Assembly: GCF_000821305.1 (NCBI RefSeq)
Contig: NZ_CCXK01000015.1
Span: forward strand, 436,528-500,527
DNA: 64,000 nt
Source: Clostridium culturomicium
GTDB lineage: Bacteria > Bacillota > Clostridia > Clostridiales > Clostridiaceae
Direction: 5' to 3'
Below the pieces are notes generated by a model, which was not told where the DNA came from, searched no databases, and was given only the letters and a program-made list of their open reading frames with translations. Shown piece after piece: positions 36,302 through 44,797 of the stretch. Within the stretch, counting starts at the first letter, position 1. The number at the start of each line of letters is the position of its first letter. The translations under genes were made by a program, and so were the position numbers.

Positions 36302-36934
36302 ATGGTTATCACCTGGCTTGGACATTCTTGTTTTCTTCTTGAAACATCACAGGGCTCAAAAATCTTAATAGATCCCTTTGACCCTGCACTTGGAAATTCA
36401 CCATATAAAGGTTCTGTAGATATCGTAACAATTAGTCATAATCACTTTGATCACAATTTCACTAAAGAGATTAATCCAGGTTTTTTATCTTTAACATCCC
36501 CTGGAACTTATGATTCCTATGACATTAAAATTCAAGGCTTTCCCTCATACCACGATAAAGTAAACGGACTTAAAAGAGGAAGTAATATAATTTTCACTTA
36601 CGAAGCTGACAATTTCAGACTTTGTCATCTCGGTGACCTTGGTCACATGCTAACAGATGACGTAATAGATTTGCTTGGCTCCATCGATGTCCTCTTCATT
36701 CCCATTGGTAGTAACTTTACTCTTGATGCTGAAGTTGCTTATTCTTTGTGTAGAAAAATCCAAAGTAAATTTGTGATTCCTATGCATTATAAAACGTCTC
36801 AATTAAGCTTCCCTGGTGAAGGAATAGAAAAATTCATATCACTTATGAAAAATGCTATGAATTTAAACTCGAATACTTTAGTTTTAGATGAACTTCCCCC
36901 AGCTAGAAATCAAGTAAGACTCCTTCAACTCTAA
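36302..36934 (+). CDS. Metallo-beta-lactamase fold hydrolase
   Basis: A 210-residue single-domain enzyme of the UPF0173-like MBL group. The metal ligands are SHNHFDHN (His46, His48, Asp50, His51), CHLGDLGH near 108 and IPMHY near 160. N-terminus MVITWLGHSCFLLET is typical. The ATG follows TTGGAGGTAATAGT. The substrate is unknown. It is divergent from the ileS leader and convergent with folT. Confidence 0.85.
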   Translation: MVITWLGHSCFLLETSQGSKILIDPFDPALGNSPYKGSVDIVTISHNHFDHNFTKEINPGFLSLTSPGTYDSYDIKIQGFPSYHDKVNGLKRGSNIIFTYEADNFRLCHLGDLGHMLTDDVIDLLGSIDVLFIPIGSNFTLDAEVAYSLCRKIQSKFVIPMHYKTSQLSFPGEGIEKFISLMKNAMNLNSNTLVLDELPPARNQVRLLQL

Positions 36935-36951
36935 GATTATTTCTTAGAGTT

Positions 36952-37512
36952 TTATATTGATTTCTCTAATTTTTCACCAATATATCTCCATGAAAGTTTA
37001 AGCATTATAACCTCAACTGGTATCATTATTAATGCTTTAATAATTCTAGTACTTGCTAATGCTATAAAACCCTTATTATACATGATAACAAGCCATAATG
37101 TATTTAAAATAATATTAACTCCTACTGCTATTATTGTGTTTGCAATTATAAATCTAGTTGTAGTTTTTGGTTTTTTATAAAGGACTAGTCCATATATAAC
37201 ACCAACCAGAGCAGCACTTAAAGTAAACCCAGGAAAAAATGCTGCTGTTGGAAATAACATTGCTCCTATTAAGTCCTCTATCCCTGCTACAAGTCCACCA
37301 TATACTGGTCCAAATATCATTGCAGCTAAAGCTATTGGAATAAATGAGAATGTAAACTTTAAAAAAGGTAGCTGTATTGATAAGAATCTAGATAAAACAT
37401 CAGTAATTGCTATAAACATAGCCATGTATACAACCTTTTTCACCACACTGACTTTCTTTATATCCATCTCATCTCTTGTGTCATTATTTTGTAAATTTAA
37501 TATAATACTCAT
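36952..37512 (-). CDS. folT: Folate-specific ECF transporter S-component (FolT family)
   Basis: Substrate-binding membrane subunit of an energy-coupling-factor importer. It has 186 residues from the longest start, with about six hydrophobic segments and FSFIPIALAAMIFGPVYGGLVAG, PGFTLSAALVGVIYGLV and NTLWLV; these are FolT-like features. The start is uncertain: the ATG at 37512 directly follows AAAAGGAG with no spacing, while the ATG at 37467 (MDIKKVSVVKK) would suit the family length but has only a weak site. No tetrahydrofolate riboswitch is seen upstream. The ATPase and T-component are encoded elsewhere. Confidence 0.8.
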   Translation of the reverse strand: MSIILNLQNNDTRDEMDIKKVSVVKKVVYMAMFIAITDVLSRFLSIQLPFLKFTFSFIPIALAAMIFGPVYGGLVAGIEDLIGAMLFPTAAFFPGFTLSAALVGVIYGLVLYKKPKTTTRFIIANTIIAVGVNIILNTLWLVIMYNKGFIALASTRIIKALIMIPVEVIMLKLSWRYIGEKLEKSI

Positions 37513-37616
37513 CTCCTTTTAATCCCCAAGATCGAATATAATTCCATATAAAATATGTAATTAAAATGATTTTCATACTAATTATAATTTATCCCCTTCA
37601 TCTATTCAATGTTTTT

Positions 37617-37721
37617 CATTAAGTGAACATCCAAATCTTTGATTTAGCTAATGCGAACTTACTCCTTCGAATAAACATGAGAAGGAGTTTCCTTAAATAT
37701 TCCTCCAAATCTTTAATTTGA
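37617..37721 (+). repeat. Dispersed modular repeat, copy B
   Basis: Begins CATTAAGTGAACAT, then core CCAAATCTTTGATTTAG (37631-37647), GAACTTACTCC, AACATGAGAAGGAG, and a second, diverged core CCAAATCTTTAATTTG (37705-37720). Same module order as copies A and C. It lies in the 400-base gap between folT and the NlpC gene, which otherwise holds only a promoter. Confidence 0.75.
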
Positions 37722-37843
37722 CTAACGTAAATTTATGCCTTCCATAAATATTAATCAGAAATTTCCACATCAATGAAAAAACATTGCTCATGAAGAATAT
37801 ATTAATTCAAATACATTCTAATCCATTTTATTGTAATATTTTG

Positions 37844-37872
37844 TTGTATTTCCATCTAAGTCGGAATATAAT
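37844..37872 (+). promoter_or_regulatory. Promoter of the SH3/NlpC gene
   Basis: TATAAT at 37867-37872 with a weak TTGTAT (37844-37849) 17 bases before it. It lies 60 bases ahead of the start codon. Confidence 0.55.
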
Positions 37873-37932
37873 TTAGGTATTAACGGTATTTATTATAATA
37901 AGATAACTATTTTTGAAAGGTTGGGTAGTTTT

Positions 37933-39363
37933 ATGGAAAATAACACTTTAAAAGTCCTTGGAACATTAGCTGCCGGTGCTGCCATAGCTGCTTCTGTTCA
38001 AACTGTCGCACTAGCAGACCCAGGTGATAGCTCTACCCTGACATCTCGTTCTGCTACCACTGGTACTGTAACTGCAGATGTTCTAAATGTTAGAGCAAAT
38101 CCTAATACTTCTAGCAGTATTATTGGAACTTTGAAACAAAATACAAAGGTATCTATAATCGAAATGAGTAGTGGCTGGTATAAAGTAAGCTATAATAATT
38201 CAACAGGCTGGATATCTAGCGATTACGTTAAACTTGATTCAGCTGGAGCTGTAACTTCTACTGGAACTGTTAATGCTGATGCTCTAAACGTTAGAGCTGG
38301 TGCTAGTACAAGTAATAAAATAATTGGTTCACTTTACAGCGGTGCTAAAGTAGAAATTCTTTCTACATCAAATGGATGGCATCAAATTAAATTTAATGGT
38401 GGGACAGGCTATGTAAGTGCTGATTACATCACTACTAGTTCTACATCAACTCCTACTCCTCCACCATCAGATTCTGGTTCCTCAAACAATGGTTCTACTG
38501 TAATAAATACAGGAACTGTAAATGCTGATGTACTAAATGTCCGTTCTGGTGCTAGTACAAGCAATAGCATTGTTGGTACTTTAAGATCTGGGGCAAAGGT
38601 GGAAATAACTGAAACTTCTAACGGTTGGCATAAAATTAAATATAATAATACATACGGCTACGTAAGTGCAGATTATATTAAAATAAATTCTAGTTCAAAT
38701 GAAACTCCTGCTCCTGACCAACCATCTCATGACGTAAATGGTAAGGTTGCTATTGTTACTGCAGATGCTTTAAATGTACGTTCAGGTGCTGGAACTAATT
38801 ATTCTATAATATCAACTGCTAGATATGGAAGTAGACTTCCGATAATTTCTTATACTTCTGGATGGTATAAAGTACAGGTAGGTTCAACTACTGGATATGT
38901 AAGCGAAGGTTACGTAACTGTAGCTAATGAAGGTGATTCTACAAATCCTCTTGTAAGAGAAACACCTCTTGTTGAAAGCATATATACCGGTGCTAACGTT
39001 GTTGCTGAAACTGAAAAATATCTAGGAGTTCCATACCTATGGGGTGGGTTTACTCCAGTTGGTTTTGATTGCTCTGGTTTAGTTCAGTATGTATATAAGC
39101 AATTGGGCATAACCCTTGAGAGAACAACTTACTATCAAGTACACCAAGGTAAAACTGTTAATAGAAACGATTTAAGGCCTGGTGACTTAATATTCTTCAC
39201 AACTAATGAGTCTGATCCTAATGATATTTCTCACGTTGGAATATATAAAGGCAATGATTTATTCATCCATGCACCAAAGCCTGGTGATGTTGTAAGAATT
39301 TCAAATCTTAACTCAGCATACTATAGTAACGCATACTATGTTGCCAAAAGAATAATTAAATAA
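37933..39363 (+). CDS. Secreted cell-wall hydrolase: SH3b repeats plus NlpC/P60
   Basis: A 476-residue exported endopeptidase. A signal peptide (about residues 6-28, cut near LADPG) precedes four bacterial SH3 repeats (about 44-100, 110-166, 192-246, 272-326), each starting with a TVNADxLNVRxGxxT-type strand that binds the wall. The NlpC/P60 domain is at 354-476 with catalytic Cys in FDCSGLVQY, His in SHVGIYKG and the third residue in IHAPKPGD. The frame opens at TTG 37921, but the ATG at 37933 lies 7 bases after GGG and is more natural. Ser/Thr/Pro linkers join the repeats. Confidence 0.93.
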   Translation: MENNTLKVLGTLAAGAAIAASVQTVALADPGDSSTLTSRSATTGTVTADVLNVRANPNTSSSIIGTLKQNTKVSIIEMSSGWYKVSYNNSTGWISSDYVKLDSAGAVTSTGTVNADALNVRAGASTSNKIIGSLYSGAKVEILSTSNGWHQIKFNGGTGYVSADYITTSSTSTPTPPPSDSGSSNNGSTVINTGTVNADVLNVRSGASTSNSIVGTLRSGAKVEITETSNGWHKIKYNNTYGYVSADYIKINSSSNETPAPDQPSHDVNGKVAIVTADALNVRSGAGTNYSIISTARYGSRLPIISYTSGWYKVQVGSTTGYVSEGYVTVANEGDSTNPLVRETPLVESIYTGANVVAETEKYLGVPYLWGGFTPVGFDCSGLVQYVYKQLGITLERTTYYQVHQGKTVNRNDLRPGDLIFFTTNESDPNDISHVGIYKGNDLFIHAPKPGDVVRISNLNSAYYSNAYYVAKRIIK

Positions 39364-39430
39364 TATAGTATAAAAATCTTCTTATTGAGAAAACTATAAC
39401 TGTTATCTAGATTAGATAATGGTCAAATAT

Positions 39431-39566
39431 TTTGAAAGGAGATTCCGCTAATCCTTCGCTTTTGAAGGTTATAACCCTAGAGTACGAGACCAACAGGAGT
39501 AGCATCGCAAAACTGAGTATGTTGAAGAGGGTAGCTAGTGTTTTTTTAGCTATAGCGGAGATTTAT
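39431..39566 (+). promoter_or_regulatory. Structured 5' leader of cspA with anti-Shine-Dalgarno pairing
   Basis: TCCGCTA at 39444-39450 is the exact complement of TAGCGGA at 39553-39559, which contains the cspA ribosome site (CGGAG, 6 bases before ATG). Inside are hairpin CCTTC / GAAGG (39453-39457, 39464-39468), a long-range pair ACCCT / AGGGT (39474-39478, 39528-39532) and TAGCTA / TAGCTA arms around a T-run. Sequestration of the ribosome site and cold-dependent release is inference. Confidence 0.5.
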
Positions 39567-39767
39567 ATGGAAGTAGGTACAGTTAAATGGTTTAATAGCG
39601 AGAAAGGGTTTGGATTTTTGTCTGTAGAAGGTCGTGAAGATGTATTTATACACTTCTCTGCCATTCAAGGTGATGGATACAAAACTCTTGAAGAAGGACA
39701 AAAAGTTCAATTTGAAATAGTAGATGGTGACAGAGGTCCTCAAGCATCAAACGTTACAAAACTATAA
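39567..39767 (+). CDS. Cold shock protein CspA family
   Basis: A 66-residue OB-fold nucleic-acid-binding protein: MEVGTVKWFNSEKGFGF, EDVFIHFSAIQ and FEIVDGDRGPQASNV are the usual RNP1/RNP2-containing sequence. The frame is open upstream to 39432 and gives a 111-residue version, but the ATG at 39567 has GCGGAGA placed 6 bases before it and matches the family length. A structured leader precedes it. Confidence 0.96.
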   Translation: MEVGTVKWFNSEKGFGFLSVEGREDVFIHFSAIQGDGYKTLEEGQKVQFEIVDGDRGPQASNVTKL

Positions 39768-39786
39768 ATAGTATTATCTATCCATT

Positions 39787-39824
39787 AAGGCAGAAATAAA
39801 TTATAAAATTTATTTCTGCCTTTT
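39787..39824 (+). terminator. Terminator of cspA
   Basis: Sixteen-base arms AAGGCAGAAATAAATT and its complement around a 4-base loop, followed by a short T-run. Confidence 0.9.
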
Positions 39825-39909
39825 ATTATTAAATAAACCCTTTTATTGAATATTTATAGAATAATATTAAATACTAATAATATTCTATTTCTAACAAAGG
39901 AGTTTTAAT

Positions 39910-40083
39910 ATGATTGGAAAAATTAAAGAAATACTGGAATCTAGTGTTACCATCGAATTTAAAGATGGCACAACAAAATCTGTTCCATTCTCAGTTTTGC
40001 CTAATGACATAACTATTGATAATCTTGTAAGCATAACAACCATTGAATCTACACCTAATGAAAAATATATAGACTACTTTTAA
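39910..40083 (+). CDS. Small 57-residue protein of unknown function
   Basis: ATG at 39910 behind AAAGGAGTTTTAAT, giving MIGKIKEILESSVTIEFKDG at the start, then strands TTKSVPFSVLP, ISTDN-like turns and a charged end EKYIDYF. The pattern suggests a small beta-barrel. It lies between the cspA terminator and the thiT promoter as a single-gene unit. No family is recognised; the good ribosome site and codon use argue that it is real. Confidence 0.6.
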   Translation: MIGKIKEILESSVTIEFKDGTTKSVPFSVLPNDITIDNLVSITTIESTPNEKYIDYF

Positions 40084-40090
40084 CTCAACA

Positions 40091-40119
40091 TTGAAACTTT
40101 TATGTAAATATGTTAAAAT
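40091..40119 (+). promoter_or_regulatory. Promoter of the TPP riboswitch and thiT
   Basis: TTGAAA (40091-40096), 17-base spacer, TAAAAT (40114-40119) with TG at 40111-40112 making an extended -10. The start would be about 20 bases before the riboswitch. Confidence 0.75.
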
Positions 40120-40139
40120 ATTGTTGAAGATAAAATATA

Positions 40140-40281
40140 GTGCTAGGGGTGCCATAGGCTGAGAAATGAATTTTCATTAACCCTTTACCTGACCTAGATA
40201 ATGCTAGCGTAGGGAAGCGATTAATAACCGCAAGTTAATACTTAGTTATTTAACCGTGTTCTTTATGAGCACGGTTTTTTT
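40140..40281 (+). promoter_or_regulatory. TPP (thi-box) riboswitch with terminator platform
   Basis: Aptamer at about 40140-40222: GGGGTGCC, CTGAGA (40159-40164), ACCTGA (40187-40192) and GCGTAGGGAAGCG, the full thi-box set. The expression platform is a terminator AACCGTG / CACGGTT (40252-40258, 40270-40276) with a T-run to 40281. Thiamine pyrophosphate would stop transcription into thiT. Confidence 0.95.
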
Positions 40282-40317
40282 ACTAGTCCTTAGCACAAAT
40301 TTAAAGGAGGACTTCTC

Positions 40318-40980
40318 ATGAAATTTTTAAGTGGAATTTTAGAAAACATCCAAGGCATCATGTCCAGTTGGACAAGTATCGCAACCTTAGTAGGTATACT
40401 AATTTTATATTGTGTATTTATTAAAGTAAAAAAAATCAATTTTTCATCAAGACTTATTAGTCACATAGCTCTAGCCGTAGCAATGTCAGTAATCTTAAGC
40501 TTTATTAAGCTATTTCAACTTCCCTTTGGTGGTAGTGCTAACTTAGCTGCAATGCTTCCGATAATTTTAATTTCCTTAATCTATGGACCGATAATTGGAA
40601 TATTTACTGGCTTTGTTTATAGTGTACTAAACTTTGTCATAGGACCTGCTTATATACTGCATCCTATTCAAGTTTTATTTGACTACACTCTTCCCTTCAT
40701 GGCTATAGGACTTTCTGGCTTCTTCAAGAAGAATAAGTTTTTAGCAATTGGTGCTGGCTTCCTCGTAATGTTTATCTTTAACTATATTGCTGGAGTTATT
40801 TTCTGGGGCAGCTATGCAGCTGATTATAATATGACACCGCTTATTTACTCTCTTGTGTACAATGGAAGCTATAACTTACTAAACTGTGCTATTTGTATGG
40901 GAATATGCTCTGTAATTGATGTAAATAGATTAACTAAGCACTTAGTACCACCTAGAGCTGAAAAATCTATGAATACTTAA
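40318..40980 (+). CDS. thiT: Thiamine-specific ECF transporter S-component
   Basis: Membrane substrate-binding subunit for thiamine uptake. It has 220 residues with about seven hydrophobic stretches; GSANLAAMLPIILISLIYGP, GFVYSVLNFVIGPAYILHPIQVLFDYTLPF and ISLWGSYAA-like segments are of ThiT type. The ATG follows AAAGGAGGACTTCTC. The thi-box leader in front fixes the substrate. The ATPase and EcfT subunits are not in this window. Confidence 0.94.
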   Translation: MKFLSGILENIQGIMSSWTSIATLVGILILYCVFIKVKKINFSSRLISHIALAVAMSVILSFIKLFQLPFGGSANLAAMLPIILISLIYGPIIGIFTGFVYSVLNFVIGPAYILHPIQVLFDYTLPFMAIGLSGFFKKNKFLAIGAGFLVMFIFNYIAGVIFWGSYAADYNMTPLIYSLVYNGSYNLLNCAICMGICSVIDVNRLTKHLVPPRAEKSMNT

Positions 40981-41003
40981 TAAAAATTATATTAAATATA
41001 AAT

Positions 41004-41034
41004 AAGCCGCAAAGAATAACTTTCTCTGCGGCTT
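41004..41034. terminator. Bidirectional terminator between thiT and the lipoprotein gene
   Basis: Arms AAGCCGCA and TGCGGCTT (41004-41011, 41027-41034) around a 15-base loop that can pair further. The T-tract is short on both sides. Confidence 0.75.
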
Positions 41035-41045
41035 TGTATATTATG

Positions 41046-41849
41046 TTAAAACTCTTCTGGTTTAGTATCTGTAGCTTTTATACTCCACTGACCATCACTA
41101 TATATACAATTTATATAATACTCTACACTAGTTCCATCTGTCTTATTTTCAAAGGTGACAACAGCTTTATACTTTTTACTTGTAAAACCTTTTGTTCTAA
41201 CCTTTGCAATAACCTCAGCATCTGGATTATCTTCTTCACTATTAATATAACTAATTTCCTCTTTCTTTAGAAGCTTTTTAAAGTTCTCAATATCTGTAGA
41301 AATCTGGAATCTTGATATTTCTATATCATTTATTATATCAACACCAATTTTTTGTTTAGTCTTAGTATCATCTTTATACTGACTTAAACAATTTATTATT
41401 GAATTGTAGTACACACTTTCAAAATCAATTGGTTTTCTAATGTTAGTGAAGTTTCTAATGATATCAGTGTCTAATCTCTTAGATACAATATAATAACTAT
41501 CTCCATCATATAAATTAGCTCCATCTGTTTTATCTAAGCCTGCAACATAATTAAATGTTTTAACTTCTGTTGGACTCTCATATATCTCTAAAATATAATC
41601 TGGTTCTAGCTCTGATTTGGTTTCAACAACTGTAGAACTAGATAGTATTTCATATATATCATTAATAAGGTTTGTATCCGTAACTGAAAACTTATATTTC
41701 TTATCTCTTGTACTTTGAATAGTTACCTGCATAATATTTCTTTGCTTCATATACTCAAAATCCTCATTACCACCTACACTACAGGCAGAAAGAATCATCA
41801 TAGCTGACATTAACATTATTATAGCTAAAGATTTCCTAAATTTCCTCAC
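41046..41849 (-). CDS. Putative lipoprotein of unknown function
   Basis: From the GTG at 41849 the protein has 267 residues with a basic signal peptide and lipobox MILSAC near residue 23, so it should be anchored outside the membrane. The rest is mixed alpha/beta with a C-terminal SVEYYINCIYSDGQWSIK strand set. The longer frame to 41951 overlaps the neighbouring gene and has no ribosome site, while GGAGGAAAGTT precedes the GTG. No family is recognised. The next gene upstream (41941) has an N-terminal membrane helix and ends 91 bases before it. Confidence 0.6.
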   Translation of the reverse strand: MRKFRKSLAIIMLMSAMMILSACSVGGNEDFEYMKQRNIMQVTIQSTRDKKYKFSVTDTNLINDIYEILSSSTVVETKSELEPDYILEIYESPTEVKTFNYVAGLDKTDGANLYDGDSYYIVSKRLDTDIIRNFTNIRKPIDFESVYYNSIINCLSQYKDDTKTKQKIGVDIINDIEISRFQISTDIENFKKLLKKEEISYINSEEDNPDAEVIAKVRTKGFTSKKYKAVVTFENKTDGTSVEYYINCIYSDGQWSIKATDTKPEEF

Positions 41850-41940
41850 AACTTTCCTCCATCTTGAAAACACCCTCAAGCATTTCTCAGTTTTCTTATG
41901 TTTATTATAATATTTGTTCCCAATGAAAGCAAATGTAACA

Positions 41941-42522
41941 CTAATTATCAAAAGAAAAAGTCTTTACTATGTTTTCAAATACTACATTAGTATTTTCTCT
42001 GGATTTTTCATCACTAATAATAAAGGTTACCTTAACCATATTGTCTTCATAAGGCACATAATATTCATATGCATGCTTAACACTATTATTAGTAAACTTT
42101 ATATCATACTCTACAGTTTCAACATTCATTTTATTAATTCTTAATGTATCCCTGTCATATTTATTTATTCCCATGTCTTTAATCCCTGCAAGGCATTGTT
42201 CCATTGCTTCTTCAACACCATTGGTTCCACTCACAACCTCTATTGAACCATAAATATTTGTATCTTCTGACATAAATTCATTTTTATAGACTTCACTGCT
42301 GTTTATGCTTACTTTTTCTGCGCATATCCAATCTATAGGAAGCTTGTATTTTATTTCCCCCTCTAAAACTTCATAATCTTTAAAGCTAACCATATTATTT
42401 TGAGTCAAAGTTGCCACCTTTAAGCTTTCCTCAAAATGTTTTCCGAATCCTATAATCACTATCATTAATCCTACTAGAATCAAAGCTAGTCCTATTTTTT
42501 TTCCCCCATTATCTACGTACAT
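41941..42522 (-). CDS. Membrane-anchored PsbP-like hypothetical protein
   Basis: A 193-residue protein with one N-terminal membrane helix (about 10-28), then an extracellular domain: YKLPIDWICAEK at the start, SGTNGVEEAMEQCLAGIK in the middle and VVFENIVKTFSF at the end. The layout recalls PsbP/LpqN-type small beta-sheet domains found in many clostridial lipoproteins. The ATG is behind GGAGGGGGACAAAGG. Probably co-transcribed with the lipoprotein gene at 41849. Confidence 0.55.
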   Translation of the reverse strand: MYVDNGGKKIGLALILVGLMIVIIGFGKHFEESLKVATLTQNNMVSFKDYEVLEGEIKYKLPIDWICAEKVSINSSEVYKNEFMSEDTNIYGSIEVVSGTNGVEEAMEQCLAGIKDMGINKYDRDTLRINKMNVETVEYDIKFTNNSVKHAYEYYVPYEDNMVKVTFIISDEKSRENTNVVFENIVKTFSFDN

Positions 42523-42575
42523 CCTTTGTCCCCCTCCTTTTACTATATATTATGTACTACATTCAAAAAATAGAA

Positions 42576-42601
42576 TAAACTCCCTTAAAAATAGGAGTTT
42601 A
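42576..42601 (-). terminator. Terminator of the 407-residue protein gene
   Basis: Eight-base stem TAAACTCC / GGAGTTTA around a 10-base loop, with TATTCTATTTTTTG on the minus strand after it. Confidence 0.65.
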
Positions 42602-42626
42602 CTCTGCTTATATACATACCATATAC

Positions 42627-43850
42627 TTATTTTGATGTTTTCACAGGTACAACCACTGAATTTTTCTTTACATCATAGTACATCAACCAATGACCTTTTT
42701 CACTATTTTCAGGATCACTCATAAATGTTACAAATCCAGTCTTACCTTCATATGGCTGATCTATTAACGCTCTTGTCCCAGGTATTGCATAAATTATATA
42801 TTTAAGCACACCCTCATCATCACACTTATATCCAATCATAAAATGTTTATACTTTGCTATATATGGGTAGTAACAAATCATTGGATAAAATATAACTGAA
42901 TACTTGTTATAATCATTTTCACAATACATTGCATCTAAATTTTCCACATGTGCCTTATACCATGTGCAATTTTTAATGCTATCCTTTCTTCCAACCTTCT
43001 CTAGTCCCCTTATAACATTCTTAAAGAATTCTCCCATTGGCCCAACTGGATATTCATCCTTATCATTATGGTCATGATGTTCATGTTCGTCATCACATTG
43101 CCTTGAATTGTGCTTTTTTCTATACTCTTTTAATCTTTCAATTTGCTCTTCATACTCATCAAAGTCTTGAGCTGCACCTTCTACTATTGGTTCATCTTCT
43201 ACGTTGCTTGTTTCTTCAATTTTAGCAACCTCATTTGAATCTTCATCTTCTGGTTCCTTTCTATAGCGGCTATCTTCTATTGTATCTTTTTTCTTTTCTT
43301 CAACTACTGTAGCTTCCTTCTTAACTTCTTTTTCAGATATTTCTTCTGAAGGCACTTCAATAATTGTAGTTGTTTTTGTTGTTTTCATAGTTGTTGTTTT
43401 TGTAACTTTTGCGCCACTCTTTGCAATAGGATATGTAGCCCAATTCTTTAACTCCTCACCACAAATGAAACCAACCATTACAGGATTGATTCTGGTTCCA
43501 TTAATTTTACAGATTCCAGCTCCTTGAACTTTGTCCATGCTAATATTAGTATTTGCAATATTGCTAGCCTCATGCTCACTGCTAACATCAGCTTTTCCAC
43601 CTTCATCTATATTAATCTGTCCAAGATTTATAAGTTCTCTAGTGCCACCAATCCCTTGGGCTATCAAAACCATATAGTATGGTCCATTTTGCTTTTTAAT
43701 ATCTTGAACATAAAAAGACGTCTTAGCCCTATCATTTCTCATTTCAAGCTTTGCATAGCCTGATGGGGTTTTATTTATATCCACTCCATACCCCTTTTGA
43801 TCTTCTTGCAATATGATAAAAAATCTATTATAGCTTTTTTTAGACGGCAT
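42627..43850 (-). CDS. Clostridial two-domain protein with acidic, His-rich linker
   Basis: A 407-residue protein with no recognised enzymatic motif. The N-terminal domain (about 1-140) begins YNRFFIILQEDQKGYGVD and includes GYAKLEMRND and TRINPVMVGFICGEELKNW. A linker (about 150-265) is rich in T, K and E and contains HEHHDHNDKDE. The C-terminal domain (about 268-400) includes GPMGEFFKNVIRGLEKVGR and GHWLMYYDVKKNSVVVP. Domains of this layout occur in clostridia, often as DUF-only proteins near sporulation genes. The ATG follows ATGGAGGTAATAGT. No signal peptide is seen, so it is probably cytoplasmic. Confidence 0.5.
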   Translation of the reverse strand: MPSKKSYNRFFIILQEDQKGYGVDINKTPSGYAKLEMRNDRAKTSFYVQDIKKQNGPYYMVLIAQGIGGTRELINLGQINIDEGGKADVSSEHEASNIANTNISMDKVQGAGICKINGTRINPVMVGFICGEELKNWATYPIAKSGAKVTKTTTMKTTKTTTIIEVPSEEISEKEVKKEATVVEEKKKDTIEDSRYRKEPEDEDSNEVAKIEETSNVEDEPIVEGAAQDFDEYEEQIERLKEYRKKHNSRQCDDEHEHHDHNDKDEYPVGPMGEFFKNVIRGLEKVGRKDSIKNCTWYKAHVENLDAMYCENDYNKYSVIFYPMICYYPYIAKYKHFMIGYKCDDEGVLKYIIYAIPGTRALIDQPYEGKTGFVTFMSDPENSEKGHWLMYYDVKKNSVVVPVKTSK

Positions 43851-43912
43851 ACTATTACCTCCATTTTTATTTATACAATATATATATGAGGCATATAAAT
43901 AAAAAATGATAA

Positions 43913-43944
43913 AAAACTCCTTTTACAATAGTAAAAGGAGTTTT
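43913..43944 (-). terminator. Terminator of ksgA
   Basis: Fourteen-base arms AAAACTCCTTTTAC and GTAAAAGGAGTTTT around a 4-base loop; a T-run follows on the minus strand. Confidence 0.92.
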
Positions 43945-43953
43945 AATAAAAAT

Positions 43954-44796
43954 TTATTTAGATTTCACATTCTTAATTGCATTTGCCAAATTAGCAAATT
44001 CTTGTATAGTTAAAGTTTCACCTCTTCTTGTTGGCTCGATACCTGCATCTGCAAAAGCTTTCTCTTGCAAGTCTTTTTCTAAACCTAAACTCTTCGTACT
44101 ATTCCATAAAGTTTTTCTTCTCATATTAAATGACTGTTTAACTATATTAAAGAATAATTTTTTATCCTCAACTTCAACCCTTGGCTTATCTAACTTATCT
44201 AATCTTATAACAATAGAATCAACCTTTGGTGAAGGTATAAAGCAGCTTGGTGGAACTAATCTTATTATCTTTGTATCACAATAATACTTACAAAGCAGAG
44301 TAAATGCACCATACTCTTTTGTACATGGTTCCCCATTTATTCTTTCCGCAACTTCTTTTTGTATCATTATGGTGATAGATTTTATGTTTAATTCTTCGTT
44401 TAATAAATTAGCTATAATTGGTGTTGTTACATAGTATGGCAGATTAGCAACAACTTTAACATTTTTCTCATCCCCAATAAGCTCTTTATAATCAACCTTT
44501 AAGGCATCCTTATGAATTAAGTTGAAGTTATCATAACTTGAAAGCTCAGCTTCTAATATTGGTATAAGCTTTGAATCAAGCTCAATACTTGTAACCTTTC
44601 TTGCCCTTTGAATTAACTCCTTAGTTAAAGTCCCTACACCTGGTCCAATCTCTATAACATAATCATCCTTAGATATTTCTGCACCATTAACTATATCATC
44701 TAAAACTGTCTCATCAGTTAAAAAGTTTTGTCCTAAACTCTTCGTAAACCTAAAATTATACTTTTCAACCAAATCTCTTGTATCTAATCTGCTCAT
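43954..44796 (-). CDS. rsmA: 16S rRNA dimethyladenosine transferase
   Basis: KsgA/RsmA adds two methyl groups to each of two adjacent adenosines in the 3' hairpin of 16S rRNA. The 280-residue protein has the SAM-binding VIEIGPGVGTLTKELIQ, VVANLPYYVTTPI (NLPY catalytic motif) and PSCFIPSPKVDS near the C-terminus. The ATG follows AAGGAGATAT. It begins 1 base after the rnmV stop, so the two are translationally coupled. Confidence 0.96.
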   Translation of the reverse strand: MSRLDTRDLVEKYNFRFTKSLGQNFLTDETVLDDIVNGAEISKDDYVIEIGPGVGTLTKELIQRARKVTSIELDSKLIPILEAELSSYDNFNLIHKDALKVDYKELIGDEKNVKVVANLPYYVTTPIIANLLNEELNIKSITIMIQKEVAERINGEPCTKEYGAFTLLCKYYCDTKIIRLVPPSCFIPSPKVDSIVIRLDKLDKPRVEVEDKKLFFNIVKQSFNMRRKTLWNSTKSLGLEKDLQEKAFADAGIEPTRRGETLTIQEFANLANAIKNVKSK

Positions 44797-44797
44797 T

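Noticed and set aside
37513..37600. Tetrahydrofolate riboswitch expected before folT
   Set aside because: The region is plain AT-rich sequence; none of the conserved THF aptamer segments could be found.
39432..39566. N-terminal extension of the cold shock protein (45 codons)
   Set aside because: It runs through the structured leader, has no family match, and the ATG at 39567 has a good ribosome site and the family length.
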